From Myxococcota bacterium (GTDB taxonomy: Bacteria; Myxococcota_A; UBA9160; SMWR01), in contig JAKVBI010000024.1 of assembly GCA_022447545.1 (NCBI GenBank), positions 1 through 64,000 of the forward strand: DNA of 64,000 nucleotides. The letters run 5' to 3'. Each line of letters starts with the position of its first letter. Within the stretch, counting starts at the first letter, position 1. Below the pieces are notes generated by a model. That model was given only the letters and a program-made list of their open reading frames with translations. It was not told where the DNA came from and ran no database searches. Positions 18,233 through 27,138 of the stretch are shown one piece after another. The translations under genes and the position numbers were made by a program.

Positions 18233-19771
18233 TCACTGACCGTGGGTTTCGAGCAGATGGATGGCCAGGGCGCGTCTCGCCTCGGGTTCGAGTTCGACGG
18301 GCGGCATGGGGGGCGTGGGAGTTTCCAGGAAACGCTCGAGTTGTCCGAGTCGATAACGAGAGGCCAGGCCGTCGAGGGGGACGGCGGTCACGCCGGGTTT
18401 CGCCTTCGCCGGGTCGTGACAGCCTGCGCACCCCAGCGTCGCATAGCTGCGCGCTCCCTCCTCTGAAAGGATGCGTCGGACGTTGGGGTCGAGTCCTGCC
18501 AGGGGGGCCTTCGGCTGGGTCGCTTCGGGTGCGATTTTCCTGGCTTTCGGTCGGTCTTCCGACTCCCTGGCCACACGATAGATGCTGCCCGCGTAATCGT
18601 CGGAGATGTAGAGGGCCCCATCCGGGCCCTGGGCGACATCCACCGGTCGACCGATCACCCGCTCGTCGACTTCGAAGCCCCACAAGAAATCACGTTCCTC
18701 GATGGACTCTCCGGCCTGTTCGGGCCAGTGGAGTGAAACGACCTTGTAGCCGTCTTTCTCGGTCCGGTTCCAGGATCCGTGGAGTGCCACGAAAGCCGCA
18801 TTCGAGTAGTCGCGGGGCAGCGGGTTGGGGGTGCGGGCGAAGGCAATGCCCAGGGGGGCATTGTGGGCCCGAAAGCCGTGGACGGGTTCAATCGCATCGC
18901 GGATCCGGTCCTCGTGGCCGGGGCCGAGGTCGGGGTCCGGCCGGTTGTTGCCGTTCGCGTAGGGCCACCCATAGAAGCCCCCGCGACGGATTCGGTTGAG
19001 TTCACAGGGGGGGAAGTCGTCGCCCAGCAGATCCCTGCCGTTGTCCGTGGCGTACAGTTCACCGGTCTCAGGTCGCCAGTCGAAGCCCTCGGCGTTGCGT
19101 AGACCGCTCGCGTAGATCTCGAGTCTTTCGCCATCCGGGCGAAAGCGGAGCATGGCCGCCCGTCTGGGGTCGTCTTCTTCGCAGACGTTGCAACTCGAAC
19201 CCACCGTCAGATAGATCCAACCGTCGGGGCCGGCACGAAGGGTCTTCGCCCAGTGGTTCCCGCCCGTGGGGAGTCCAGTCACCACTTTTTGCCCCGCACC
19301 TGTGATTTCTCCGGAATCGGCGTCGAAGGGGAGGCGGAGCACGGCGTCCTCTTCTGCGACGAAGAGCCAGCCATTTGCTGAATCCAATCCCTGGGCTCTA
19401 CGGAGCCCCTGGACCAGAATTCTGCGACTCTCCGGGAGCCCGTCGCCGTTCCTATCGCGCTCGAGCAGAAGGACCTGCCCCAGGCGGGGCTGGCTTACGA
19501 GGAGGTCGCCGGCGGCGGTAAAATGGAGAAAACGCGCATTTCGGACCCCGGTGGCATAGAGGCTCACCTGGAAGCCGTCGGGCACGCGGATCTGGGACTC
19601 CCATTCGCTCGGGGAGGGCGCTGAGATCCCCGATCCGAAGACCAGGTTCCCGAGGGGCGCATTGACGGCGTAGCGCTCGGGGAGGAGCGAACAGGCACCC
19701 AGGCTCAGGCCGACTAGGGCCGAGAGCGCCCCGTACCGCCATTTTTCCACCCAGATCCCGCCCAACCCCAT
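18233..19771 (-). CDS. PQQ-dependent sugar dehydrogenase (sorbosone-type) lipoprotein with C-terminal cytochrome c
   Basis: A 512-residue predicted lipoprotein. The N terminus is a signal with the lipobox LGAC. The main part matches the six-bladed glucose/sorbosone dehydrogenase propeller: RVPDGFQVSLYATGV, a GGNHWAKTLRAGPDG segment with the catalytic-type His, GLRNAEGFDW and a GGFYGWPYANG segment. A small C-terminal domain has one haem c site CAGCH (448-452) and a likely Met ligand in TPPMPP. The haem would take electrons from PQQ inside the same chain. I chose ATG 19771 because it gives a proper signal peptide; the frame is open further up. No PQQ synthesis genes are in the window. Confidence 0.87.
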   Translation of the reverse strand: MGLGGIWVEKWRYGALSALVGLSLGACSLLPERYAVNAPLGNLVFGSGISAPSPSEWESQIRVPDGFQVSLYATGVRNARFLHFTAAGDLLVSQPRLGQVLLLERDRNGDGLPESRRILVQGLRRAQGLDSANGWLFVAEEDAVLRLPFDADSGEITGAGQKVVTGLPTGGNHWAKTLRAGPDGWIYLTVGSSCNVCEEDDPRRAAMLRFRPDGERLEIYASGLRNAEGFDWRPETGELYATDNGRDLLGDDFPPCELNRIRRGGFYGWPYANGNNRPDPDLGPGHEDRIRDAIEPVHGFRAHNAPLGIAFARTPNPLPRDYSNAAFVALHGSWNRTEKDGYKVVSLHWPEQAGESIEERDFLWGFEVDERVIGRPVDVAQGPDGALYISDDYAGSIYRVARESEDRPKARKIAPEATQPKAPLAGLDPNVRRILSEEGARSYATLGCAGCHDPAKAKPGVTAVPLDGLASRYRLGQLERFLETPTPPMPPVELEPEARRALAIHLLETHGQ

Positions 19772-19922
19772 GTTCGCAGCCCGCCTTCGCCCGCGTCCCC
19801 GAGTCTCCCGAAAATGCTTTGGAGGTGCTACAGATCCCCGGAAATCATTGAAAAAACCGTCCGCGGGGTTGACTGGAAGCGCCCGCTGGCGCACAAGTAT
19901 TCGCGCTCCGGAGGCTTACAAT

Positions 19923-20255
19923 ATGGCTCTAAGAATTCGCACGGGAGATCTCGTCCAGGTGGTTGCCGGCGCCGATCGCGGCAAGCAGGGGCGGGTGACC
20001 GCCGTGGATCCCCAGCGCGGCCGTGTCCGCGTGGAGAAGGTGCGCCTTCAGAAGCACCACCTCAAACCCGGTCGCAAGGGTGCTCGCGCGGGTGGCGTGG
20101 TGGAATCCGAGGGATTCATCGACGCATCCAATGTGATGTTGGTGGATCCCACCAGCGGCGAGCCCAGCCGCATTCGCACTCGCAACGAAGGGGACTCAAA
20201 GGTTCGCGTGTTCGCCAAGAGTGGCGAACTGGTTCCCGAGCCGACGAGTTCCTGA
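19923..20255 (+). CDS. rplX: 50S ribosomal protein L24
   Basis: A 110-residue L24 with the KOW motif near the N terminus (GDLVQVVAGADRGKQGRV, about 8-25), KHHLKPGRKG, GGVVESEGFIDASNVMLVDP and a C-terminal VRVFAKSGEL. Length and order are normal for bacterial L24. ATG at 19923 with GGAGG at about 19910-19914. Normally L24 is encoded in the spc operon between L14 and L5; here it stands alone with rpmG 12 bp downstream. Whether this is the only L24 gene cannot be told from the window. A TTGACT at 19869-19874 may be a -35 box. Confidence 0.95.
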   Translation: MALRIRTGDLVQVVAGADRGKQGRVTAVDPQRGRVRVEKVRLQKHHLKPGRKGARAGGVVESEGFIDASNVMLVDPTSGEPSRIRTRNEGDSKVRVFAKSGELVPEPTSS

Positions 20256-20267
20256 CGGAGGTTTGGT

Positions 20268-20438
20268 ATGGCGAAGAAGGGCAAGCGTGAGAAGGTCAAG
20301 CTCGAGTCATCGGCGGGAACCGGTCACTTCTACACCACCATGAAGAACAAGACCAATACCCCCGGTAAGCTTGAGATGAAGAAGTACGACCCTGTCGTTC
20401 GGAAGCACGTGCTCTACAAGGAGACGAAACTCAAGTAG
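20268..20438 (+). CDS. rpmG: 50S ribosomal protein L33
   Basis: A 56-residue protein starting [19 protein letters not shown], with [18 protein letters not shown] and the ending LYKETKLK, closely matching bacterial L33 of the cysteine-free type (no Zn-binding CxxC pairs). ATG at 20268 follows an ACGGAGGTTT Shine-Dalgarno. It sits 12 bp after rplX and is probably cotranscribed with it. L33 lies at the 50S E site. Confidence 0.96.
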   Translation: MAKKGKREKVKLESSAGTGHFYTTMKNKTNTPGKLEMKKYDPVVRKHVLYKETKLK

Positions 20439-20439
20439 A

Positions 20440-20454
20440 GTGTGCAGCGCACAC
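20440..20454 (+). other. short hairpin after rpmG
   Basis: GTGTGC (20440-20445) and GCACAC (20449-20454) form a 6-bp stem with a 3-nt loop right after the rpmG stop. There is no T-run, so it is not a classical intrinsic terminator; it may protect the 3' end of a processed mRNA or attenuate read-through into the ferredoxin gene. Confidence 0.4.
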
Positions 20455-20479
20455 AACAATTCGCGAGGATGTCTGCGAT

Positions 20480-20833
20480 ATGGCCTGGGTGATTACACGG
20501 CTCTGCCGGGATTGTTTGGATGAAGCTTGCGTCGAGGTGTGTCCCGTCGACTGCATCTATACTTATGACGGGGACGACAACGAGTCGTTTCCAAAGCAGC
20601 TCTACATCGATCCCGAGGAATGCATCAACTGTGGTGTCTGTGAACCGGAATGTCCCTGGGAGGCCATCTTCGAGGATGAGCAGGTTCCGGATGTCTTCGC
20701 CGACGACACCCCGCTCAATGCCAAGATTCTCGACGACAAGGACAATTTCTCCGTTCCCGAAGTCGAGGACAAGGACAAGCCGACTCCGGAGCAGATCGAG
20801 GAGAACAAGGCGAAGTGGGGATACGCGGGCTAA
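20480..20833 (+). CDS. 7Fe-type ferredoxin ([3Fe-4S]/[4Fe-4S])
   Basis: A 117-residue acidic ferredoxin. Cysteines C9, C12, C17, C21, C25 and C48, C51, C54, C58 have nearly the same spacing as in Azotobacter ferredoxin I, which carries one 3Fe-4S and one 4Fe-4S cluster. The C-terminal half (about 60-117) is a charged tail with repeated DDKDN/EDKDKP elements and no further cysteine. It is a soluble one-electron carrier; the partner is unknown. ATG at 20480. It follows rplX-rpmG and is convergent with aroE. Likely constitutively expressed, given its neighbours. Confidence 0.92.
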   Translation: MAWVITRLCRDCLDEACVEVCPVDCIYTYDGDDNESFPKQLYIDPEECINCGVCEPECPWEAIFEDEQVPDVFADDTPLNAKILDDKDNFSVPEVEDKDKPTPEQIEENKAKWGYAG

Positions 20834-20863
20834 TCGGCTCGCGGTTTTCCGCCGCCCTTCGTT

Positions 20864-21703
20864 TTAATCTTCGTCGAAGGCTGAGGCCATGACGTCCAAG
20901 GGCGCGTCGAGGCCCGTCCAGAGTTTCAGCTGGTGGGCGGCTTGGTAAACGAGCATCCACTTGCCTCCGATGGGGGTAGCTCCCCGCTCGGTCGCGTCGC
21001 GCAGTAATCTCGTCACCGCCGGTTCGTAGACCGCGTCCATGACGACGGAATGCGCGCGCAGGGAGGTGGCTCTCACAGGTGACTCGTCGCTGCTGAGACC
21101 CACCGAGGTGGTGTTGACGAGCACGCTGTGGGGGATTTCTTCCAGGTCGTCAGGGCTCCCGAATCCCTTGGCCCCGAGCTCTTGGCAGAGGTCGCGTGCG
21201 CGTTCCACAGTGCGGTTGAGCACCAACACTTCGGCGCCGCGCTCGCACAGCGCGTACACCACCGCGCGTGCGGCGCCCCCTGCGCCCAGCACCACAGCCT
21301 GCTGGCCGGGAAGTGTGGTCTCGCGTTCCAGGGCCTGGATGGCCCCCAGCCAGTCGGTGTTCGAGCCCACCAGGCGGTTCTCGCGCAGGGTGATGGTGTT
21401 TACCGCGCCGATCTGCTCGGCGGTTGGCTCCACTTCGTCTAGATGGGCCATGACGGTCTGCTTGTGGGGGATCGACACGGCGAGTTGGCGGATCTCGCGC
21501 TCCCGCATGCTCTGGATGGCGTCGGCGAGACCCTCCGGAGGGACATCGAAGGCGCGATACTCGGCCTGGAGGCCCAGGGCGGCGAAGGCCGCATTGTGCA
21601 TGGCCGGCGAACGCGTGTGGCCCGCCGGGTGAAGGATGATTCCGCATTGGTCGGGCGGAGGTCGGGGCACTACCGTCAGGCGGCCCTGTTCGGCTCTACT
21701 CAC
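20864..21703 (-). CDS. aroE: shikimate dehydrogenase
   Basis: A 279-residue enzyme that reduces 3-dehydroshikimate to shikimate with NADPH. N-terminal substrate domain: [13 protein letters not shown] (shikimate-binding Ser-x-Ser-like region), SIPHKQTV with the catalytic Lys, NTDWLGA with the paired Asp. The NADP domain has [12 protein letters not shown] and VLNRT, and the end has a [19 protein letters not shown] segment (the conserved Gln region). The first SxS is degenerate (HTRSP), which is common outside enterobacteria. GTG start at 21703. Divergent from purE with a 187-bp gap. Confidence 0.93.
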   Translation of the reverse strand: MSRAEQGRLTVVPRPPPDQCGIILHPAGHTRSPAMHNAAFAALGLQAEYRAFDVPPEGLADAIQSMREREIRQLAVSIPHKQTVMAHLDEVEPTAEQIGAVNTITLRENRLVGSNTDWLGAIQALERETTLPGQQAVVLGAGGAARAVVYALCERGAEVLVLNRTVERARDLCQELGAKGFGSPDDLEEIPHSVLVNTTSVGLSSDESPVRATSLRAHSVVMDAVYEPAVTRLLRDATERGATPIGGKWMLVYQAAHQLKLWTGLDAPLDVMASAFDED

Positions 21704-21850
21704 CGGTATTCCTCCCCAGCGATTCCGAGCCTATCGCATTCCGGGCTTCCAGCACCGGGGCAGCTTCGGGTACGCTGCCGACGACACTTGTCGGCCATCT
21801 GTACCCCGCGATCAGGCGTGGGCGGTGGGGTGGGGTGATGAGAATTTACA

Positions 21851-21884
21851 GCGCCAGCGGTGGCGCGAGTTCGTACTAGGAGGG
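21851..21884 (+). promoter_or_regulatory. purE leader: hairpin and strong ribosome binding site
   Basis: GCGCCA (21851-21856) and TGGCGC (21861-21866) form a 6-bp hairpin with a GCGG loop, followed by AGGAGGG at 21878-21884, six bases before the purE ATG. The near-perfect Shine-Dalgarno fixes the purE start at 21891 instead of the longer open frame from 21636. Confidence 0.6.
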
Positions 21885-21890
21885 TCCAGC

Positions 21891-22394
21891 ATGTCGGCGT
21901 CGAAATCATCGGGGGTCACCACCAAGGTGGCCATCATCATGGGAAGCCAGAGTGATTGGGAAATCATGCAGGTCGCGGAGAAGACCCTGCGGGATCTTGG
22001 GATCGAGACCGATGCTCGAGTGATCTCCGCACATCGAACTCCCGAGCGGCTGACGAGTTTTCTAGCCACTGCGGAAGAGGAGGGTTTCGAGGTGATCATC
22101 GCTGGTGCGGGCGCTGCAGCTCATCTCGCCGGTGTCACCGCTGCCCATACTCTGCTTCCGGTTCTCGGGGTACCGCTGCCGAGTTCGGATCTCAACGGCT
22201 GGGACGCGCTCTTGGCCACGGTTCAGATGCCGGGAGGGATTCCCGTGGCGACTCTGGCGATCGGCCGAGCGGGTGCGAAGAATGCGGCGTTGTTCGCGGC
22301 TGCAATTTTGGCGCGAAGCGATTCCGCTGTGCGCGAGAGGCTGGGAAAATTTCGCGAGGCTCAGTCAGCCGCGGTACCCGAGCGCCCTGAGTAA
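21891..22394 (+). CDS. purE: N5-carboxyaminoimidazole ribonucleotide mutase
   Basis: A 167-residue class I PurE, converting N5-CAIR to CAIR in purine synthesis. Motifs: [10 protein letters not shown] (substrate phosphate binding), SAHRTPERL with the catalytic His, [13 protein letters not shown], and [13 protein letters not shown]. Length is typical for the octameric bacterial enzyme. No purK lies next to it; purK may be elsewhere. The other purine genes of the window (purB, purS, purQ, purL) are more than 30 kb away. Start fixed by AGGAGGG. Confidence 0.96.
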   Translation: MSASKSSGVTTKVAIIMGSQSDWEIMQVAEKTLRDLGIETDARVISAHRTPERLTSFLATAEEEGFEVIIAGAGAAAHLAGVTAAHTLLPVLGVPLPSSDLNGWDALLATVQMPGGIPVATLAIGRAGAKNAALFAAAILARSDSAVRERLGKFREAQSAAVPERPE

Positions 22395-22430
22395 CCGAGC
22401 GCGCATGCCCTCTGGGCACGCCGCTGAAAG

Positions 22431-24629
22431 TCACGGGGAATTCGGAGCGCGTTGGTCATTCCCAGGGCGTAGCACCGTCTCGGGCAGCGCAAAGGCGACG
22501 TAGGTCGAACCGCTGGGCCTTCCCAGTTTGCCACCGCCGGCCGCCACCACTACGAATTGGCGGTCGCCGACCTGATAGGTGGCGGGTGTGGCGAACCCTG
22601 AGAAGGGCAGGTCGGCTTGCCACAGAATTTCGCCGGTGTGACTGTCGAATGCGCGAAGGGTTTCGTCGGGGGTTGCCGCGATGAAGACCAGTCCACCTGC
22701 CGTGACCACGGGGCCGCCATAGTTCTCGGCACCGGTGCCGTGGATCCCCTGGGCGGCGAGTTCCGCGTACCCACCGAGAGGCACCTGCCAGTCAATGACT
22801 CCCGCATCGAGGTCAACGCTGGCGAGGGTCCCCCAGGGAGGCGTATTGGCCGGGTAGCCATCGGGGTCGCGGAAGGTCTCATAGCCGGCACTGACGTAAC
22901 GCACCGCTTCGTGGGTAACGTCAGTCGGGGCGGCGGGTCGGGCGTTGGGGTTCGCAAGAAACTCGAAGATCGCTTCGATCTGGGGCATTTCGAGCTTTGG
23001 GAACCCCGGCATTCGCCCGCGTCCCTGGGTGATGACCCCATAAATTTCGAGTGGGCGCAGCCGTTTCATGACCCCCGCCAGGGGGGGGCCGACACTGGTT
23101 CCTTCGAGGTTCTGACCATGGCACAACCCGCATTGGTCCAGGTAGAGGGCGCGTCGATCCAGGGGGCCATCGAGTTTCAGCAAGCGCACGATGGCTCCGA
23201 CCTCGTTGGTGTTGACCAGGAGTCGGCGTCTCTTCGCGTCCCACGCCGCGCCCCCCCACTCGGCGCCTCCGTCGAACCCCGGGAACATCACACTCCCCTC
23301 GAGACTGGGAGGGATGAAGGGCTCGCCTGTTCGCAGGGTCGACAGGCGGCGATTTACGGCGCGGTTTGCTTCGGGGGTTCGTCGAGTCACCATCTCCCGA
23401 GTGAAGCCCTGGCGTGTCAGCGGGGGTGGTGCGGAGGGGAAGGGCTGAGTCGGCGCTGCGATTTCACCGGGAATTTCGCTGTTGGGGACCGGTCGCTCCT
23501 CCACTGGAAACAGGGGAATGCCCGTATCTCGGTCGAAGACGAATACATGGCCCGACTTGGTGACCTGGGCGACGGCATCTACCAGCTTGCCCTCGTGTAG
23601 CACCTGCACGAGGTTGGGCGGTGCGGGTAGGTCCCGGTCCCACAGGTCGTGGTGTACGAGTTGGCGGAACCAGCGGAGTGTTCCGCTGTTGGCGTCCAGT
23701 GCCACGACGGAGTTGGCGTAGAGGTTGTCGCCGACCCGATCACCTCCGTAGAAATCGGGGGTGGCCGAACCCGTCGCGAAGAACGCCATGCCCCGCTTTG
23801 TGTCCAGCGTGATCCCACTCCACGCATTGGCGCCCCCTGCGCTTTGCCAGGCTTCGGGGGGCCACGTCTTCGTACCGGGTTCCCCAGCGTGGGGGATGGT
23901 GTGGAAGATCCAGCGGCGCTCGCCAGTGCGGACGTCGTAAGCCCGGACATGCCCTGGGGCAGCTCCTGTCCCTTCAGAGACCCGCAGCCCCACGATGTAT
24001 AACGAGCGCCAGAGGGCGCCGGGCGTGGTGATGGAGACGAAGGCGTCCTCGATGGCTGTGTCGAGTCCCCGGCGCAGATCGACACGACCCGAATCACCAA
24101 AGTCCTCTGCCAAACGACCCGTGTGTGGATCGATCGCGATCAGCCAAGGGCCTGCACCCACGAACAGCCGTGCTTCGCCACCGCGGGTCCACAGCGCGAG
24201 CCCGCGGTTGCGGCCCTGTCCCTCTTCGTCTGGGGCAAAGGGGTTGAAGCGCCATTGCTCTTCGCCTGTGGATGCGTCGAGGGCGAAGACGCTCGAACCA
24301 GGCGATAGCCCGTACAGAATCCCGTCGACGATCAGGGGGTTTGTTTGCAGTTCGGACAGATGGGCCTGTCCGCCGGCATGGTAGGTCCATACTCGCTCCA
24401 GCCGGTGGACGTTGTCCCGGTGGATTTGTGAGAGATTCGATCCATGGCTGCGTGCCGGATCCCCCAGGTAGCTGGCCCAGTCGCGATCGGGCTCCGGTGA
24501 CGCCAGGGGCAGCGAGCAGCAGAGCCAGACCCCACCCACGACCGCCAAGAAAGTCAGGGAAACCCGCCGGTGGACAGGCTCTGGGCGGCGCTGAGCACTC
24601 TCCGACTCGTGGGTTTCCTCAGGCTTCAT
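22431..24629 (-). CDS. PQQ-dependent quinoprotein dehydrogenase with inserted cytochrome c domain
   Basis: A 732-residue protein with an N-terminal membrane or signal helix (about 22-42) and an eight-bladed PQQ propeller with repeated tryptophan-docking-like motifs (ALDASTGEEQWRF, AYDVRTGERRWIF, ALDANSGTLRW, AFDSHTGEILW). A haem c motif CGLCH (500-504) with GRMPGFP as probable Met ligand is inserted between late propeller blades, as in some quinate/glucose-type or soluble quinohaemoproteins. It should oxidise an alcohol or sugar in the periplasm and pass electrons to its own haem. The substrate is unknown. It converges on purE and is divergent from the luciferase-like gene. Confidence 0.86.
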   Translation of the reverse strand: MKPEETHESESAQRRPEPVHRRVSLTFLAVVGGVWLCCSLPLASPEPDRDWASYLGDPARSHGSNLSQIHRDNVHRLERVWTYHAGGQAHLSELQTNPLIVDGILYGLSPGSSVFALDASTGEEQWRFNPFAPDEEGQGRNRGLALWTRGGEARLFVGAGPWLIAIDPHTGRLAEDFGDSGRVDLRRGLDTAIEDAFVSITTPGALWRSLYIVGLRVSEGTGAAPGHVRAYDVRTGERRWIFHTIPHAGEPGTKTWPPEAWQSAGGANAWSGITLDTKRGMAFFATGSATPDFYGGDRVGDNLYANSVVALDANSGTLRWFRQLVHHDLWDRDLPAPPNLVQVLHEGKLVDAVAQVTKSGHVFVFDRDTGIPLFPVEERPVPNSEIPGEIAAPTQPFPSAPPPLTRQGFTREMVTRRTPEANRAVNRRLSTLRTGEPFIPPSLEGSVMFPGFDGGAEWGGAAWDAKRRRLLVNTNEVGAIVRLLKLDGPLDRRALYLDQCGLCHGQNLEGTSVGPPLAGVMKRLRPLEIYGVITQGRGRMPGFPKLEMPQIEAIFEFLANPNARPAAPTDVTHEAVRYVSAGYETFRDPDGYPANTPPWGTLASVDLDAGVIDWQVPLGGYAELAAQGIHGTGAENYGGPVVTAGGLVFIAATPDETLRAFDSHTGEILWQADLPFSGFATPATYQVGDRQFVVVAAGGGKLGRPSGSTYVAFALPETVLRPGNDQRAPNSP

Positions 24630-24721
24630 TTGCCGATTATGCCCCTTCGGTCCGATCTCGGGAATTGGGCATTCCGCAGTTCGAAAACCTTCGACGAAGG
24701 CGAAAGTGTTACGATTGCCTC

Positions 24722-25849
24722 ATGGAATTTGGAGTCTTTCAAGGAGCGTCGGTGGGCCCTCGCCCGTGGGACGAAGCGGAGCCGGAGAGGATTCGCAACG
24801 ACATCGCGGTGGGAGTGGCGGCCGACAAGGCTGGTTTCGACGCCTTCTGGGCACCCGAGCATCATTGTCTCGAGGAGTACTCTCACAGTTCCGCGTCGCA
24901 TCTCTCGTGCCTCGCAGTTGGGATGCTGACCGAGAACATTCGACTCATCACCGGAATCTTCAATCTGTGTCCCGCCATCAACCATCCCGTTCGTGTGGCG
25001 GAGCAGATTGCCACCATCGACATTCTCACCAACGGGCGCGTCGAATTGGGAACCGGTCGTGGGAGTGGATCGACCGAGGTCAACACCTTCGGAATCCAGA
25101 ACGAAGAGACCCGTGACATGTGGCTCGAGGCGATCCGCGCGATTCCCAAGATGTGGACCCAAGACCTCTTCTCCTGGGATGGGAAGTACTTCTCCGTGCC
25201 CGAACGCTGTGTTCTGCCCAAGCCCGTGCAGAAACCCCATCCGCCTCTATGGGTCACGGCGACGAACCCAGGCACTGTGGAGACCGCAGCGCGTATGGGG
25301 CTCGGCGTGGCGATCTTCAACTTCTCAGACCCCGAACTGCTGCGCCCGCTGGTCGAAATCTACAAGGACAACATCGAAAAGGCCGAACCGGTTGGTGAGT
25401 TCGTCAACAATAAGATCATGACGATTACTCCGGCGATGTGTCTCGATGACAGCGAAGAGGCCCGGAGCGTCTACGCCACCAATGGGGGCGAGATCACACC
25501 TCACTTCGCCGTCTACTTCGACACCATCCCAGACTTTGCCCAGCGTCTGTCCAAAGAACCCCGGCCCATTTCCCAGACGCGGATTCGAGAGTTGATCGCT
25601 GAAGCGGCTTCAGACCCGTCGATTCCCGGTGTTTTTGATTATGACCAGGCAACACCAGAGCATCTGAACCAAAACGGGATCTGCGCGGGAAACCCCGAAG
25701 AGGTCATTGCCACGGCCAAGCGCTTCGAGGCCGTGGGGCTCGATCAGTTGGTCATGATTCCCGTGACGGGCTGGAAATGTCCTCACGAGAAGACCATTGA
25801 GTCGGTGGGCGTGCTCGGCGAGAAGGTTCTGCCCGCATTTCGTTCCTGA
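24722..25849 (+). CDS. LLM-class flavin-dependent oxidoreductase
   Basis: A 375-residue protein of the bacterial luciferase-like monooxygenase family (TIM barrel, FMN or F420). It shows DKAGFDAFWAPEHH early, the NHPVRVAEQIATID-type segment for the barrel, LGTGRGSGSTEVNTFG for phosphate binding, and KPHPPLWV. I chose ATG 24722, which gives the usual MEFGVFQ first strand; the open frame to 24272 runs over the divergent gene. An inverted repeat CCTTCGACGAAGG just upstream (about 24688-24700) may be an operator. Substrate cannot be predicted. Confidence 0.88.
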   Translation: MEFGVFQGASVGPRPWDEAEPERIRNDIAVGVAADKAGFDAFWAPEHHCLEEYSHSSASHLSCLAVGMLTENIRLITGIFNLCPAINHPVRVAEQIATIDILTNGRVELGTGRGSGSTEVNTFGIQNEETRDMWLEAIRAIPKMWTQDLFSWDGKYFSVPERCVLPKPVQKPHPPLWVTATNPGTVETAARMGLGVAIFNFSDPELLRPLVEIYKDNIEKAEPVGEFVNNKIMTITPAMCLDDSEEARSVYATNGGEITPHFAVYFDTIPDFAQRLSKEPRPISQTRIRELIAEAASDPSIPGVFDYDQATPEHLNQNGICAGNPEEVIATAKRFEAVGLDQLVMIPVTGWKCPHEKTIESVGVLGEKVLPAFRS

Positions 25850-26307
25850 ACCGCGCTGTTTCGCCATTCACACATTCGAGTCGACGATCCGTGTGAATTC
25901 CGTGAATCATCCAATGGAGGAACCGGGGGAACCGGTGAAGACGGGGGATCCTTGGGATGGATCCCGAACACTTGGGCTTCATACCGACCTGGTTTTCGTG
26001 GGGGGGCGGTGCCGCCGATCAGGCCCACAGCGGCGTCCGTCAGGGGCATGTCGGCAAGGCTCGAAGCCTTGTTTCCCGCATTCACGCGGTTCCCTCCGAT
26101 TCCTCGAAAAGTATCGGTGGCGTGTCTCTCCGGGCCTTCCGGAGATCTCGGGCGCCAGCACCGAAACGCCACCGATGGAGCGAAGAATCGGGGAGATTGT
26201 GGAGTGGCACAGTGAACCACTTCACAGTCGGTCGGGATTTTCGGAAAAATGTGAGCAATGAGGTGAGCGCTCGGACGGGAGGTGTCGGCGTGCTCCGATT
26301 TTGGGGG
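25850..26307. other. 458-bp intergenic region with several hairpins
   Basis: It lies between two convergent genes and has no frame with family-like content. Direct inspection shows a 7-bp hairpin (25945-25951 with 25959-25965), a CAAGGC/GCCTTG hairpin around 26053-26069, and a nested structure at 26113-26176 listed separately. The number of stems is higher than expected for a simple spacer. No T-run marks a clear intrinsic terminator. Confidence 0.55.
26113..26176. ncRNA. candidate structured RNA element
   Basis: An 11-bp perfect outer stem (26113-26123 with 26166-26176) encloses a second stem CTCCGG/CCGGAG with a short loop near 26127-26144. Because inverted repeats fold on either strand, the strand is open; it could be a bidirectional terminator for the convergent neighbours, a small RNA or a mobile repeat unit. 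I found no conserved riboswitch core in it. Confidence 0.35.
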
Positions 26308-27138
26308 TCAGGTCTCTGAACCCTGCTGACTGCGCTCGAAAGCCGCACGCAGATCGTTCCAAACATGGCGGCGAACGGCTTCGGTGTACTGCCGCAGCAC
26401 GTAGGCGGGGTGGAAGGTGGGCATCAACGGTGTTCCCCGGTAGTCGTGCCATTGGCCGCGAACACGGGTGATGGCCACGTCATGCCCCAGCAGGAGGCTG
26501 GCGGCAGGCTTGCCCAGAGTGACGATCACCTTGGGTTTGACAGCGTCGATCTGGCCGTCCAAGAAGGGCCGGCAGGTCGATACTTCATTCGCCAGAGGGT
26601 CGCGGTTTCCGGGGGGGCGACACTTGACGATGTTGCAGATGTAAGTCGATGAGCGGGGGATGCCCAAGCCTTTTTCGATCATTTGCGTCAACAGTTCACC
26701 CGCTCGCCCGACGAAGGGCAGCCCCTGCTGGTCTTCGTTCTCCCCGGGGCCTTCGCCGATGAACATCAGGTCGGCGTCGGGATCTCCGTGGCCGAATACG
26801 ATCTTGTTACGCCCCTCGTGGAGAGGGCAACGAGTGCATTCTCCAAGAGCCTCACGGACCTCCTCGAGGCTGGGAGATGCGCCCCAGCTTCGCTCGAGTC
26901 CAAGATCCTGGGGTCCAGGTGTTGAGACCGGCGCTGGGCTCGGTGGGGGGGCAGGATCGGCGATGGGTGGACGCTCTTCGGCTTCGCGAGGCTGTGCGGG
27001 CAGGTTGATGGGGGACGGCGGGTCCGCGACGTCTGTGGGGGCTGCGATTCGTTCGAGACCCTCTTCAGAGAGTTCCTCGAGCAGCGCTCGTACCGAGCCG
27101 AGTACGGCGCGACTTTGTTTCTTCAGGTCCCCGTCCAT
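26308..27138 (-). CDS. type-4 uracil-DNA glycosylase
   Basis: A 276-residue Fe-S uracil-DNA glycosylase. The C-terminal 190 residues carry the family motifs: CTRCPLHEGR (first two cluster cysteines), GEGPGENEDQQG (motif 1), IVKCRPPGNRDP, a third and fourth cysteine around TCRPFL, and TFHPAYVLR (motif 2 His). The first 85 residues are a proline-rich, probably disordered linker after a short helix. It removes uracil from DNA and starts base excision repair. Its ATG overlaps the end of the upstream enoyl-CoA hydratase gene by 16 bp, so the two are cotranscribed. Close to the SPO1 DNA polymerase N-terminal-like family. Confidence 0.93.
   Translation of the reverse strand: MDGDLKKQSRAVLGSVRALLEELSEEGLERIAAPTDVADPPSPINLPAQPREAEERPPIADPAPPPSPAPVSTPGPQDLGLERSWGASPSLEEVREALGECTRCPLHEGRNKIVFGHGDPDADLMFIGEGPGENEDQQGLPFVGRAGELLTQMIEKGLGIPRSSTYICNIVKCRPPGNRDPLANEVSTCRPFLDGQIDAVKPKVIVTLGKPAASLLLGHDVAITRVRGQWHDYRGTPLMPTFHPAYVLRQYTEAVRRHVWNDLRAAFERSQQGSET

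Noticed and set aside
19770-19922. N-terminal extension of rplX by 51 residues
   Set aside because: The extension is unlike L24, and a Shine-Dalgarno sits before the ATG at 19923.
25850-26307. Riboswitch (c-di-GMP or cobalamin type)
   Set aside because: Stems and a GGGAA-CCG-like stretch on the minus strand looked suggestive, but the conserved cores of these classes are missing and no gene follows in the needed direction.
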